NCBI GenBank assembly: GCA_029007015.1
Contig: JAQXHB010000111.1
Span: 1 to 52,857 of the forward strand
Reading direction: 5' to 3'
DNA length: 52,857 bases
Source of the DNA: Bacillota bacterium
Lineage (GTDB): Bacteria; Bacillota; Clostridia; Oscillospirales; Acutalibacteraceae
Part shown: piece after piece, positions 1 through 6,776 of the stretch
How positions within the stretch are numbered: the first letter of the stretch is position 1
Layout: each line of letters starts with the position of its first letter
Made by a program: the position numbers and the translations under genes
The notes under the pieces: generated by a model
Database searches by the model: none
What the model saw: the letters and a program-made list of their open reading frames with translations, nothing else
Told to the model about the DNA's origin: nothing

Positions 1-2
1 AG

Positions 3-422
3 GAGGAGGCCAACCGCGTTCAGGGCACGGGCGTGTTCACATGGCCGGTGCCGGGTTATTACAAACTCAGCGACAGTTACGGCTGGCGCATCTGCCCCTA
101 TCACGGCAAGGAGTTTCACGCCGGTATTGATATATCGTCGAGCGGTATTTACGGCGCGAACATCGTTGCGGCCGACGCCGGCACCGTGCTGCTGAGCAGA
201 GCATACGGCGACTACGGCAACTGCATAATGATTGACCACGGCAACGGCTATGTTACACTGTACGCGCACATGAAGTCGCTCAGTCAGTACGGCGTCGGCA
301 CCAAGGTCAGCAAGGGGCAGACCATCGGTTATGTCGGCTCCACAGGCGCGTCGACCGGCCCGCATCTGCACTTTGAGGTGCGTAAAAACGGCTCGACCGT
401 GGACCCGATGAGTTTCTTTTAA
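3..422 (+). CDS. M23 family metallopeptidase, C-terminal part
   Basis: This is the 3' end of a gene that enters from the left edge. The frame is open from base 3, so the GTG at 33 is probably internal. The 139 visible residues are an M23 (LytM/lysostaphin-like) zinc peptidase domain that cuts peptidoglycan cross-bridges. The zinc and catalytic motifs are HAGID (about residue 39) and HLHFE near the end. The residues before the domain (EEANRVQGTG) fit the linker of an EnvC/CwlO-type hydrolase with an upstream coiled coil. An S41 protease gene follows, which matches the common Firmicute order ftsE-ftsX-M23 peptidase-ctp. If that holds, the protein is an FtsEX-controlled wall hydrolase, but ftsEX lies outside the window. 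Confidence 0.85.
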   Translation, partial: EEANRVQGTGVFTWPVPGYYKLSDSYGWRICPYHGKEFHAGIDISSSGIYGANIVAADAGTVLLSRAYGDYGNCIMIDHGNGYVTLYAHMKSLSQYGVGTKVSKGQTIGYVGSTGASTGPHLHFEVRKNGSTVDPMSFF

Positions 423-431
423 AAAGTAAAA

Positions 432-468
432 GGACGGCGTGGAGAGTAATCTCCACGGCCGTTTTTTT
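432..468 (+). terminator. Rho-independent terminator after the M23 peptidase gene
   Basis: The arms CGTGGAGA and TCTCCACG enclose a GTAA loop and are followed by a run of seven T. It starts 10 bases after the stop codon at 422. Confidence 0.85.
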
Positions 469-503
469 GCCGCTCAGCGTAGAATAAGTGTAGGTGTTGT
501 TTG

Positions 504-1673
504 ATGAAGAAAAACGGTTTTTCGCTTCGCGCGGTGATTATCAGTTCGGCGGCCGCTCTGCTCGCGGGCGTTATGGCCGCTCTGCTCATTGTGCCCAACG
601 CGCTGTCGGGCTATCTCGGCAGGGACAGCGCGGCGTCCAAGTTGATGGCGCTGGAGTATTTGGTCGAGCACAACTATAGCGGAGAGTGTGACTCCGATGC
701 CATGGAGGATGCCATGGGCAAGGCCTATATCGCCGCTATCGGTGACCAATATTCGGCCTATCTGACCGACGAGGAAAACAGTGCTTGGCACGACTCATAC
801 AACGGCTCGGAGAAAGGCATCGGCATAACGGTGGCCAAGCACCCCGATAAGGGCGGCCTGCTGGTGGTCGATGTGTCGGTCGGCTCGCCGGCTGACAGCG
901 CCGGAATTACGCACGGCGACTGCATAACCGCCGTCGACGGCATCGCCTTTGACGGCGAAAATTACAACCAACTGGTCAATGCTATTCGCGGCGAAACCGA
1001 CTCGGTATGCGCGCTCGAAATCGACCGCGACGGCTCTGTGAGCACCGTACAGGTCAAGCGCGGCGAATATGTGCAAACGGCCGTCTTTTACCGCATGATT
1101 GGCAAAGTCGGGTACATCAGGATTACCGCTTTCAGCACGGCCGCCGTGTCTATGTTCCGCGATGCCGTCGACAGCGTTATTGCAAGCGGTGCCACCGGAC
1201 TTGTTTTTGATGTGCGCGAGAACGGCGGCGGCTCGGTCGATGCGGCGGTCGAGATGCTCGATTATCTGCTGCCGTCCGGCACCTTGCTCAATGTGACATA
1301 CAAAAGCGGCCGCGTCCGGCAATACACATCTGACAAGCAAAGTGTCGATTTGCCGCTGGCTGTGCTTATCAACGGCAACACGGCCAGTTCGGCAGAAATA
1401 TTCGCCGCGGCCGTTCACGATTACGGCGGCACGACGGTAGGCGAGCAGTCATTCGGCAAGGGTATCATGCAGACCACATACGACCTGGCCGACGGCTCGG
1501 CGGTGCGTCTGACCGTCGCACGGCTGACCTCACCGAAAGGAACCAACTGGCACGGCGACGGCCTGACGCCCGATGTTGCGCTGACACTGACCGAGGAGCA
1601 ACTCTCGCACTTCTACCTGCTCGGTGACAGCGACCCGCAGATCAAAGCGGCGGTCGCCGCCGTCAGCAAGTAG
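504..1673 (+). CDS. S41 family C-terminal processing peptidase
   Basis: A 389-residue, membrane-anchored, PDZ-containing serine protease of the CtpA/Prc family. It has one N-terminal transmembrane segment (about residues 8-30), a PDZ domain (about 100-180, with the GIGITV and SPADSAGI stretches) and an S41 catalytic domain. The Ser is in NGNTASSAEIFAAA and the Lys of the Ser/Lys dyad is in QSFGKG. I chose ATG 504 over TTG 501 because it gives a normal MKKNG start; the ribosome site (TAGGTG) is weak. In Firmicutes such proteases act outside the membrane, in spore signalling or wall-hydrolase turnover. Its place after an M23 peptidase suggests it may process that wall-hydrolase system, which is inference. 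Confidence 0.92.
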   Translation: MKKNGFSLRAVIISSAAALLAGVMAALLIVPNALSGYLGRDSAASKLMALEYLVEHNYSGECDSDAMEDAMGKAYIAAIGDQYSAYLTDEENSAWHDSYNGSEKGIGITVAKHPDKGGLLVVDVSVGSPADSAGITHGDCITAVDGIAFDGENYNQLVNAIRGETDSVCALEIDRDGSVSTVQVKRGEYVQTAVFYRMIGKVGYIRITAFSTAAVSMFRDAVDSVIASGATGLVFDVRENGGGSVDAAVEMLDYLLPSGTLLNVTYKSGRVRQYTSDKQSVDLPLAVLINGNTASSAEIFAAAVHDYGGTTVGEQSFGKGIMQTTYDLADGSAVRLTVARLTSPKGTNWHGDGLTPDVALTLTEEQLSHFYLLGDSDPQIKAAVAAVSK

Positions 1674-1720
1674 GGCTGTGCCGACACACTGACGCCATTT
1701 GGCCAAGCAGTGAAAATTGT

Positions 1721-1750
1721 GTCATACTCAGTCGCCCACGCTCATACAAT
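1721..1750 (+). promoter_or_regulatory. Sigma-E type sporulation promoter of spoIIID
   Basis: GTCATACT at 1721-1728 and CATACAAT at 1743-1750 are separated by 14 bases. This is a near-exact match to the mother-cell sigma-E consensus (GTCATATT and CATACAAT, 13-15 base spacing). It lies 28 bases before the spoIIID start codon. Confidence 0.8.
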
Positions 1751-1778
1751 TAACTAACCATATTAGGGAGTTGAGTGT

Positions 1779-2027
1779 ATGAGGGGCGCAGTAGAGGAAC
1801 GGGCAACATTGCTTGGCCAATACATAGTGGAGTCAGGGGCGACGGTACGGGCAACCGCCAAAAAATTTCACATATCAAAATCAACGGTGCACAAGGATGT
1901 GTCGGAGCGACTGCGGACGGTCAGCCCGCAACTGTATGTCCAGGTAAAGGCGGTGCTTGACCTCAATAAGGCACAACGGCACATACGCGGCGGTCAAGCG
2001 ACAAAAGAAAAATACATGCACAGATAA
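1779..2027 (+). CDS. spoIIID: Sporulation transcription factor SpoIIID
   Basis: An 82-residue DNA-binding protein that in sporulating Firmicutes acts in the mother cell, adjusting the sigma-E regulon and helping switch on sigma-K genes. The helix-turn-helix is seen as TVRATAKKFHISKSTVHKDV (about residues 22-41). The conserved C-terminal RHIRGGQATKEKY, which in the Bacillus protein forms a basic DNA-contacting tail, is present. Length matches the family. The ATG at 1779 follows an AGGGAG ribosome site. A sigma-E type promoter precedes it and a strong terminator follows, so it is a single-gene unit. Unlike many Clostridia, no mbl/mreB homologue follows it here. Confidence 0.95.
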   Translation: MRGAVEERATLLGQYIVESGATVRATAKKFHISKSTVHKDVSERLRTVSPQLYVQVKAVLDLNKAQRHIRGGQATKEKYMHR

Positions 2028-2072
2028 AAACACCTCACTGCGGAAATTATGTCCGCGGTGAGGTGTTTTTTT
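2028..2072. terminator. Bidirectional terminator between spoIIID and aspS
   Basis: A perfect stem of about 15 bp (ACACCTCACTGCGGA pairing with TCCGCGGTGAGGTGT). It has T residues after it on the plus strand and on the minus strand, so it can end both converging genes. Confidence 0.88.
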
Positions 2073-2080
2073 GTATGCTG

Positions 2081-3874
2081 TTACTGCTCGTTTACAATGG
2101 CGATGGACAAATCGCGCAGTTGTGCATCGTCCACCTCGGCCGGTGCGCCGCTCATAAGTTCGCTCGATGTGGCCACCTTTGGGAAGGCCATTACATCGCG
2201 GATGCTGTCGCGGCCGAGCATGAGCATAACCAGCCGGTCGAGGCCGTAGGCCATGCCGCCGTGCGGGGGTGCTCCGAATCTGAAGGCGTCGATGAGAAAG
2301 CCAAACCGCTCCTGAGCGTCCTCCGGCGTGAAGCCGAGCGCCTTGAACATACGCTGCTGCAACTCGGGATTGTTTATACGGATGGAGCCGCCGCCCACTT
2401 CACAGCCATTGAGCACCATGTCGTACGCCTTGGCAAGCACACGGCCGGGGTCGCTCTCGATGAGGTCGGCGTGCTCGTCCTTGGGCGCGGTGAAGGGGTG
2501 GTGCATGGCCATGTAGCGGCCCTCCTCCTTGCTGTACTCAAATAGCGGGAAATCAACCACCCAGAGGAAGTTGAATTTGGTCGGGTCAATAAGGCCGAGG
2601 CGCTTGGCCACCTCACAGCGCAATGCGCCGAGAGAGGCGAAAACGGTCGAATTATCGGCATCGGCCACAACCAACAGCACATCACCCTCGGTCAGCGCGA
2701 AGCGGTCGCGCACTGCGGCCACCTCGTCCTCGGTGAGGAACTTCTCAAACGAGGAGGCGGCGCCGTCGGCCGTCATACGCGTAAAGGCAAGTCCTTTTGC
2801 GCCGTAATCGCGGACAAATTCGGTCAGTTTGTCAATGACCTTTCTGGTCAGTTTGTCGGCCGCCGCAGGCACCTTGATGCCGCGGACACTGCCGCCGCCG
2901 GCCAGCGCGCCGGCAAACACCTTGAACTCACATTTGGTGAGCAAATCGCTCATATCCTGCAACTCCAGCCCGAAACGGGTGTCCGGCTTGTCCGAGCCAT
3001 AGCGCTCCATAGCCTCTTTGTACGGCATGCAGACAAACGGAGTGGGCACATCGACATCGAGTATCTCCTTAAAAAGGCGCTTCATAAATCCCTCGTTGAC
3101 GGCGCGGATATCGCCCTCGTCAACAAACGACATCTCCAGGTCAATTTGGGTGAACTCGGGCTGGCGGTCGGCGCGCAAGTCCTCGTCGCGGAAACAGCGC
3201 GCTATCTGCATATAGCGGTCAAAGCCCGACAACATGAGCAGTTGCTTATACAACTGCGGCGACTGCGGCAGGGCAAAGAAACTGCCCTTCTTGATACGCG
3301 AGGGCACCAAGTAGTCACGCGCGCCCTCGGGGGTCGACTTGACCATGATGGGCGTTTCGACCTCAATGAAGCCGTTTTGGTCATAGTAATCGTGGGCGAC
3401 CTTGACAATTTTGTGACGGGTCAAGATGGCCGACTGCATATCGGGGCGCCGCAGGTCAAGATAGCGATACTGCAGGCGCAAGTCCTCCTTAACGGGGCTG
3501 TTCTCTTGAATTTCAAAGGGCGGCGTCTCTGATACGGCCAGCACCTTTAACTCATCAACAGCAATTTCCACCTCGCCGGTGGGAATATCTTTGTTGATGG
3601 ACGAGCGCACACGCAGGATGCCGCTCGCCGCCAGCACATACTCACTGCGCACGGCAAAGGCGGTGTCGAAAATTTCGCGGTCGGTCTGCTCGTCAAATGC
3701 AAGTTGGACGATGCCTGTGCGGTCGCGCAAATCGACGAATATCAGTTGACCCAAGTCGCGCTGGCGCTGAACCCAGCCGCAAACGGTCACTCGCTGACCC
3801 TCGTCCTCGCGGCGGAGTGTGCCGCAATAATGGGTACGGCGGGTATCGCCCAATTTAGAAATTGTTACTGCCAT
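2081..3874 (-). CDS. aspS: Aspartyl-tRNA synthetase
   Basis: A 597-residue bacterial-type class II synthetase that attaches Asp to tRNA-Asp. It has an N-terminal OB-fold anticodon domain (about 18-105), a catalytic core with motif 2 around CFRDEDLRADRQPEF, the bacterial GAD insertion (about 290-420), and motif 3 GMAYGLDRLVML near residue 550. The sequence RDLG in the anticodon domain has Leu where non-discriminating enzymes usually have His, so it is probably Asp-specific; that inference comes from family knowledge. It lies 26 bases downstream of hisS and should be co-transcribed with it under the T-box. Confidence 0.97.
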   Translation of the reverse strand: MAVTISKLGDTRRTHYCGTLRREDEGQRVTVCGWVQRQRDLGQLIFVDLRDRTGIVQLAFDEQTDREIFDTAFAVRSEYVLAASGILRVRSSINKDIPTGEVEIAVDELKVLAVSETPPFEIQENSPVKEDLRLQYRYLDLRRPDMQSAILTRHKIVKVAHDYYDQNGFIEVETPIMVKSTPEGARDYLVPSRIKKGSFFALPQSPQLYKQLLMLSGFDRYMQIARCFRDEDLRADRQPEFTQIDLEMSFVDEGDIRAVNEGFMKRLFKEILDVDVPTPFVCMPYKEAMERYGSDKPDTRFGLELQDMSDLLTKCEFKVFAGALAGGGSVRGIKVPAAADKLTRKVIDKLTEFVRDYGAKGLAFTRMTADGAASSFEKFLTEDEVAAVRDRFALTEGDVLLVVADADNSTVFASLGALRCEVAKRLGLIDPTKFNFLWVVDFPLFEYSKEEGRYMAMHHPFTAPKDEHADLIESDPGRVLAKAYDMVLNGCEVGGGSIRINNPELQQRMFKALGFTPEDAQERFGFLIDAFRFGAPPHGGMAYGLDRLVMLMLGRDSIRDVMAFPKVATSSELMSGAPAEVDDAQLRDLSIAIVNEQ

Positions 3875-3900
3875 TTTTATATCTCCAATCTGCCTGTCGG

Positions 3901-5232
3901 TTATTTATCGCTGTCAAAACTGCTCTGCTCGATGGAATCGGTCAACTCACCGAGCGCCGCATCGATTTTGCGGTCGTATATCGCCGTAATGAGGCCGTCG
4001 GGCAGGGTTATCTCGCTCTGCTCGCCGGTGGCCATGCACTTGAGCATGGCACGGCCGCTGTCCAGTTCATTATCGCCCAGCACCACGGTGTACTGCGCGC
4101 CGATTTTATCGGCGTATTTCATCTGCGCTTTAAGTCCGCGTCCGACAATATCAGTCTCGGCGGTAAAGCCCTCTGCGCGCAGTTGAGCGCACAACTTGGC
4201 CGCGGTCAGGGCCGCGCGCTCGCCCATCGGAGCGATATACACGGTGCATGGCTCAGTGCCCGGAAAGCGGCAGCCCTGAGCCTGCATGACCATCAGCAGG
4301 CGCTCAAGGCCAATGGCGAATCCAAGCGCCGGCACCTGCGGCCCGCCCATTTGGGCGACCAAGCCGTCGTAACGGCCGCCGCCGCAGACAGTGGCCTGCG
4401 CGCCGATGTAGGTCGACACAAACTCAAACACGGTGCGTGTGTAGTAATCCAGCCCGCGCACGATGGTGGGGTTTACCTTGTACTCGATGCCGATGGCGTC
4501 GAGGTGGGCCTTCACGCCGTCAAAGTGGGCGCGGCAGTCATCGCAAATGTAGTCAAGCACCACCGGTGCTTCAGCGGCGATGGCGTGGCACACGGGCGAC
4601 TTGCAGTCCAAAATACGCATGGGATTGCGGCCCAGTCGGTCGCGGCAGGTATCGCACAACTCGCTCGCGTGCGCCTCAAAGTACTCACGCAGTGCCTGCT
4701 GATACTTGGCGCGGCACTCGGGACAGCCAATGGAATTTATCTCGAGGGTCAGCCCCTTTACGCCGAGGGCGTCAAACGCGGCGGCCGCCAGCGAAATGAC
4801 CTCAGCGTCGGCTGATGGCGACGCGGCGCCGAAGCACTCTACGCCAAACTGGTGAAACTCGCGCAAGCGGCCTGCCTGCGGCTTTTCGTACCGATAGCAC
4901 GAGGTGATGTAACTTATCTTCTGCGGCATGGCCTCGTTGTGCAGGCCGTGCTCCAAAAAGGCACGCACGGCACCGGCCGTCCCCTCCGGCCGCAATGATA
5001 TAGAACGGCCGCCGTTGTCGTTGAATGTATACATCTCTTTTTGCACCACATCGGTGGTGTCACCGACCGAGCGGTTGAACAACTCGGTGTGTTCAAAGAC
5101 GGGCGTGCGCATTTCTTTAAAAGAATAGAGCGCGGCCGTATTCATCAGGGTGCGCTCAACATACTGCCAGCGCACGCTGTCGGTCGGGAGCACATCCTGC
5201 GTGCCCTTGATCGCCTTTGTTAAAAGTGCCAT
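3901..5232 (-). CDS. hisS: Histidyl-tRNA synthetase
   Basis: A 443-residue class II synthetase that charges tRNA-His. Motif 1 lies near the N-terminus, motif 2 is TSCYRYEKPQAGRLREFHQF, the histidine-specific HisA motif is GLDYYTRTVFEF, and motif 3 is ALGFAIGLERL. A C-terminal anticodon-binding domain (about residues 345-430) follows. The ATG is preceded by ACAGGAGATATATT, a good ribosome site. It is the first gene after a T-box leader and shares that leader with aspS. Confidence 0.97.
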   Translation of the reverse strand: MALLTKAIKGTQDVLPTDSVRWQYVERTLMNTAALYSFKEMRTPVFEHTELFNRSVGDTTDVVQKEMYTFNDNGGRSISLRPEGTAGAVRAFLEHGLHNEAMPQKISYITSCYRYEKPQAGRLREFHQFGVECFGAASPSADAEVISLAAAAFDALGVKGLTLEINSIGCPECRAKYQQALREYFEAHASELCDTCRDRLGRNPMRILDCKSPVCHAIAAEAPVVLDYICDDCRAHFDGVKAHLDAIGIEYKVNPTIVRGLDYYTRTVFEFVSTYIGAQATVCGGGRYDGLVAQMGGPQVPALGFAIGLERLLMVMQAQGCRFPGTEPCTVYIAPMGERAALTAAKLCAQLRAEGFTAETDIVGRGLKAQMKYADKIGAQYTVVLGDNELDSGRAMLKCMATGEQSEITLPDGLITAIYDRKIDAALGELTDSIEQSSFDSDK

Positions 5233-5249
5233 AATATATCTCCTGTTCA

Positions 5250-5478
5250 GAAAAAATAATAAAATCCCCTACCCACCCTTTCGGCGGATAGGGGACGGTA
5301 ATTACCGTGGTGCCACCCCATGTTCGGCGGCCAATCAGCCGCCCTCATTGCCCTTAACGCGGGTTACGGGGCGCACGCCCTCGGCTCAGAAGTGTCCTTC
5401 GCCGCGGCGCTTTTGCCCGATGCGTTCTCAGTCACGCCGCACCGTCCCTGTGGCCCGCCACTGCTACTCCTCTCCGTC
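5250..5478 (-). promoter_or_regulatory. T-box leader of hisS-aspS
   Basis: On the minus strand the leader runs from GACGGAGAGGAGTAG (Stem I 5' side, about 5478) to a terminator just before hisS. The T-box antiterminator motif GGGGTGGCACCACGG is at about 5303-5317. A competing terminator (TCCCCTA pairing with TAGGGGA, then a T-rich run) lies at about 5258-5296. The likely specifier region contains GACAC (5392-5396), which holds both GAC (Asp) and CAC (His). Uncharged tRNA binding should favour the antiterminator and allow read-through. No convincing separate promoter is visible, so read-through from mgsA is possible. Confidence 0.88.
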
Positions 5479-5504
5479 ATAGCCGAATATATCTAAATGA
5501 ATGA

Positions 5505-5903
5505 CTACCCGCGCACGATGTCGCGCCAGTCCATATCGCCGCGCTCAAGTCCGTGAATAAGCACTTCTGCCGTTGCGATATTGGTGGCGAAGGGTATGTT
5601 ATACACATCGCACAAACGCATCAAATTGTCCTCATTCGGCTCATTCTGATGCGGCGACATGGGATTGCGAAAGAAAAGCACCATGTCGATTTCATTACAT
5701 CCGACGCGCGACGCGATCTGCTCGGCGCCACCCTGCGAACCGCTCAAAAAACATGCGATATCAAGGCCGGTCGCCTCTGACACCATCTTGCCGGTGGTGC
5801 CGGTGGCGCACAGTCGGTGGCGGCTGAGTATGCCGCAATAGGCGATACAAAATTGAACCATCAGTTCCTTTTTGGCGTCATGTGCAATGAGCGCTATGTT
5901 CAT
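5505..5903 (-). CDS. mgsA: Methylglyoxal synthase homologue with altered active site
   Basis: A 132-residue protein of the MgsA family, whose usual reaction converts dihydroxyacetone phosphate to methylglyoxal and phosphate. The phosphate-binding framework is kept: AHDAKK (about residue 8) and ATGTTGK (about 33-39). The positions corresponding to E. coli Asp71, Asp91, His98 and Asp101 appear as Ala (GGAEQ), Asn (FFRNP), Asn and Asn (NEPN), judged against my memory of the E. coli and B. subtilis sequences. It may therefore be inactive or have another role. It follows the minD-like gene by 44 bases, as in the mre-min-mgsA clusters of Clostridia. Confidence 0.82.
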   Translation of the reverse strand: MNIALIAHDAKKELMVQFCIAYCGILSRHRLCATGTTGKMVSEATGLDIACFLSGSQGGAEQIASRVGCNEIDMVLFFRNPMSPHQNEPNEDNLMRLCDVYNIPFATNIATAEVLIHGLERGDMDWRDIVRG

Positions 5904-5947
5904 TCAAAACAGTCCTTTCTGTAAAATATAGTTATCATTTTTATTTG

Positions 5948-6688
5948 TCATATTTTATTCAGCCGCGGCAACTTGATGTTCTGCCCGCACAGTCGACCGG
6001 CAATGCGGTCAAAGGCTCGGCGCGAGCGGCCGCGGCGGGTAAAGCCGCCGTCGGTCAGTCGGCTGTCAAACGGCACGATGCCGATAAGGCGGGATGCTGC
6101 GCCGTCGATAATATCATCGAGTGCCCTGTGGCCGTTGCCGCCGGCACTCTCGCTGATAAATCGGTTGATAATCAGGCGGTGCCGGTCAATACCGCACTCG
6201 CTCAGCAGGGCGCTGACCCTGCCGACATCGCGCACGCAAACGCCGTCGGGCGTGGTGACGATGAGGGCTCTGTCGGCTGCGGCACACGCCGCCGAAAAGC
6301 CGCTGCCGATGCCGGCGGTCGAGTCGATGAAAATAAAGTCAAACTGCTCGCGCAGGCGCTCGGTCAGCGCCTTGAACGCGGTCGGCTCAATCTCGCCCTT
6401 GTAGGGTGCCGCCAGCAGGCTGAGCCGGTCGCAAACCGGCAGGATGGCGTCAGATATGTCACAGCGGCCGGCTGTGACATCACCGAGGTCGTAGACCAGT
6501 TGCTCGCTGACCGACAGCATAAGGTCGAGGCACCTAAGCCCCGCGTCGGCATCAACGAGCAGTACGCGGTGACCGGCGCGTGCAAGGGCATGTCCCAAGC
6601 CACAGCAAACGGTCGACTTGCCCGTGCCGCCCTTGCCGGACACCACGGCAATGCAAACCGCACTGCGCCGCTCGCGATTGTCGTCCAT
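5948..6688 (-). CDS. minD: MinD-like septum-site ATPase
   Basis: A 246-residue ParA/MinD P-loop ATPase. The deviant Walker A motif is SGKGGTGKST, followed by VDADAGLRCLDLML and YDLGDV, which are typical of MinD, and a Walker B-like FIFIDSTAGIG. MinD normally binds the membrane by a C-terminal amphipathic helix; here the tail RAFDRIAGRLCGQ is only a weak candidate. I chose ATG 6688 because AGGGG sits 8 bases upstream; GTG 6697 would overlap that site. It lies in the mre-PBP2 cluster, but minC, minE and rodA, which often accompany it in Clostridia, are absent here. Confidence 0.82.
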   Translation of the reverse strand: MDDNRERRSAVCIAVVSGKGGTGKSTVCCGLGHALARAGHRVLLVDADAGLRCLDLMLSVSEQLVYDLGDVTAGRCDISDAILPVCDRLSLLAAPYKGEIEPTAFKALTERLREQFDFIFIDSTAGIGSGFSAACAAADRALIVTTPDGVCVRDVGRVSALLSECGIDRHRLIINRFISESAGGNGHRALDDIIDGAASRLIGIVPFDSRLTDGGFTRRGRSRRAFDRIAGRLCGQNIKLPRLNKI

Positions 6689-6718
6689 GCCGCTCACCCC
6701 TCACGCATATACACTATA

Positions 6719-6747
6719 ATTTTAGCACAATTGTTAAATGTTGTCAA
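6719..6747 (-). promoter_or_regulatory. Sigma-A promoter of minD-mgsA
   Basis: On the minus strand, TTGACA (6742-6747) and TAAAAT (6719-6724) are 17 bases apart. This gives the minD-mgsA pair its own promoter, separate from mreB. Confidence 0.75.
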
Positions 6748-6776
6748 AGATTTTTGATACAAAATTTTGGCCTTTA

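Noticed and set aside
3862..4815. A 317-codon plus-strand frame
   Set aside because: Antisense to hisS; a shadow of a real gene.
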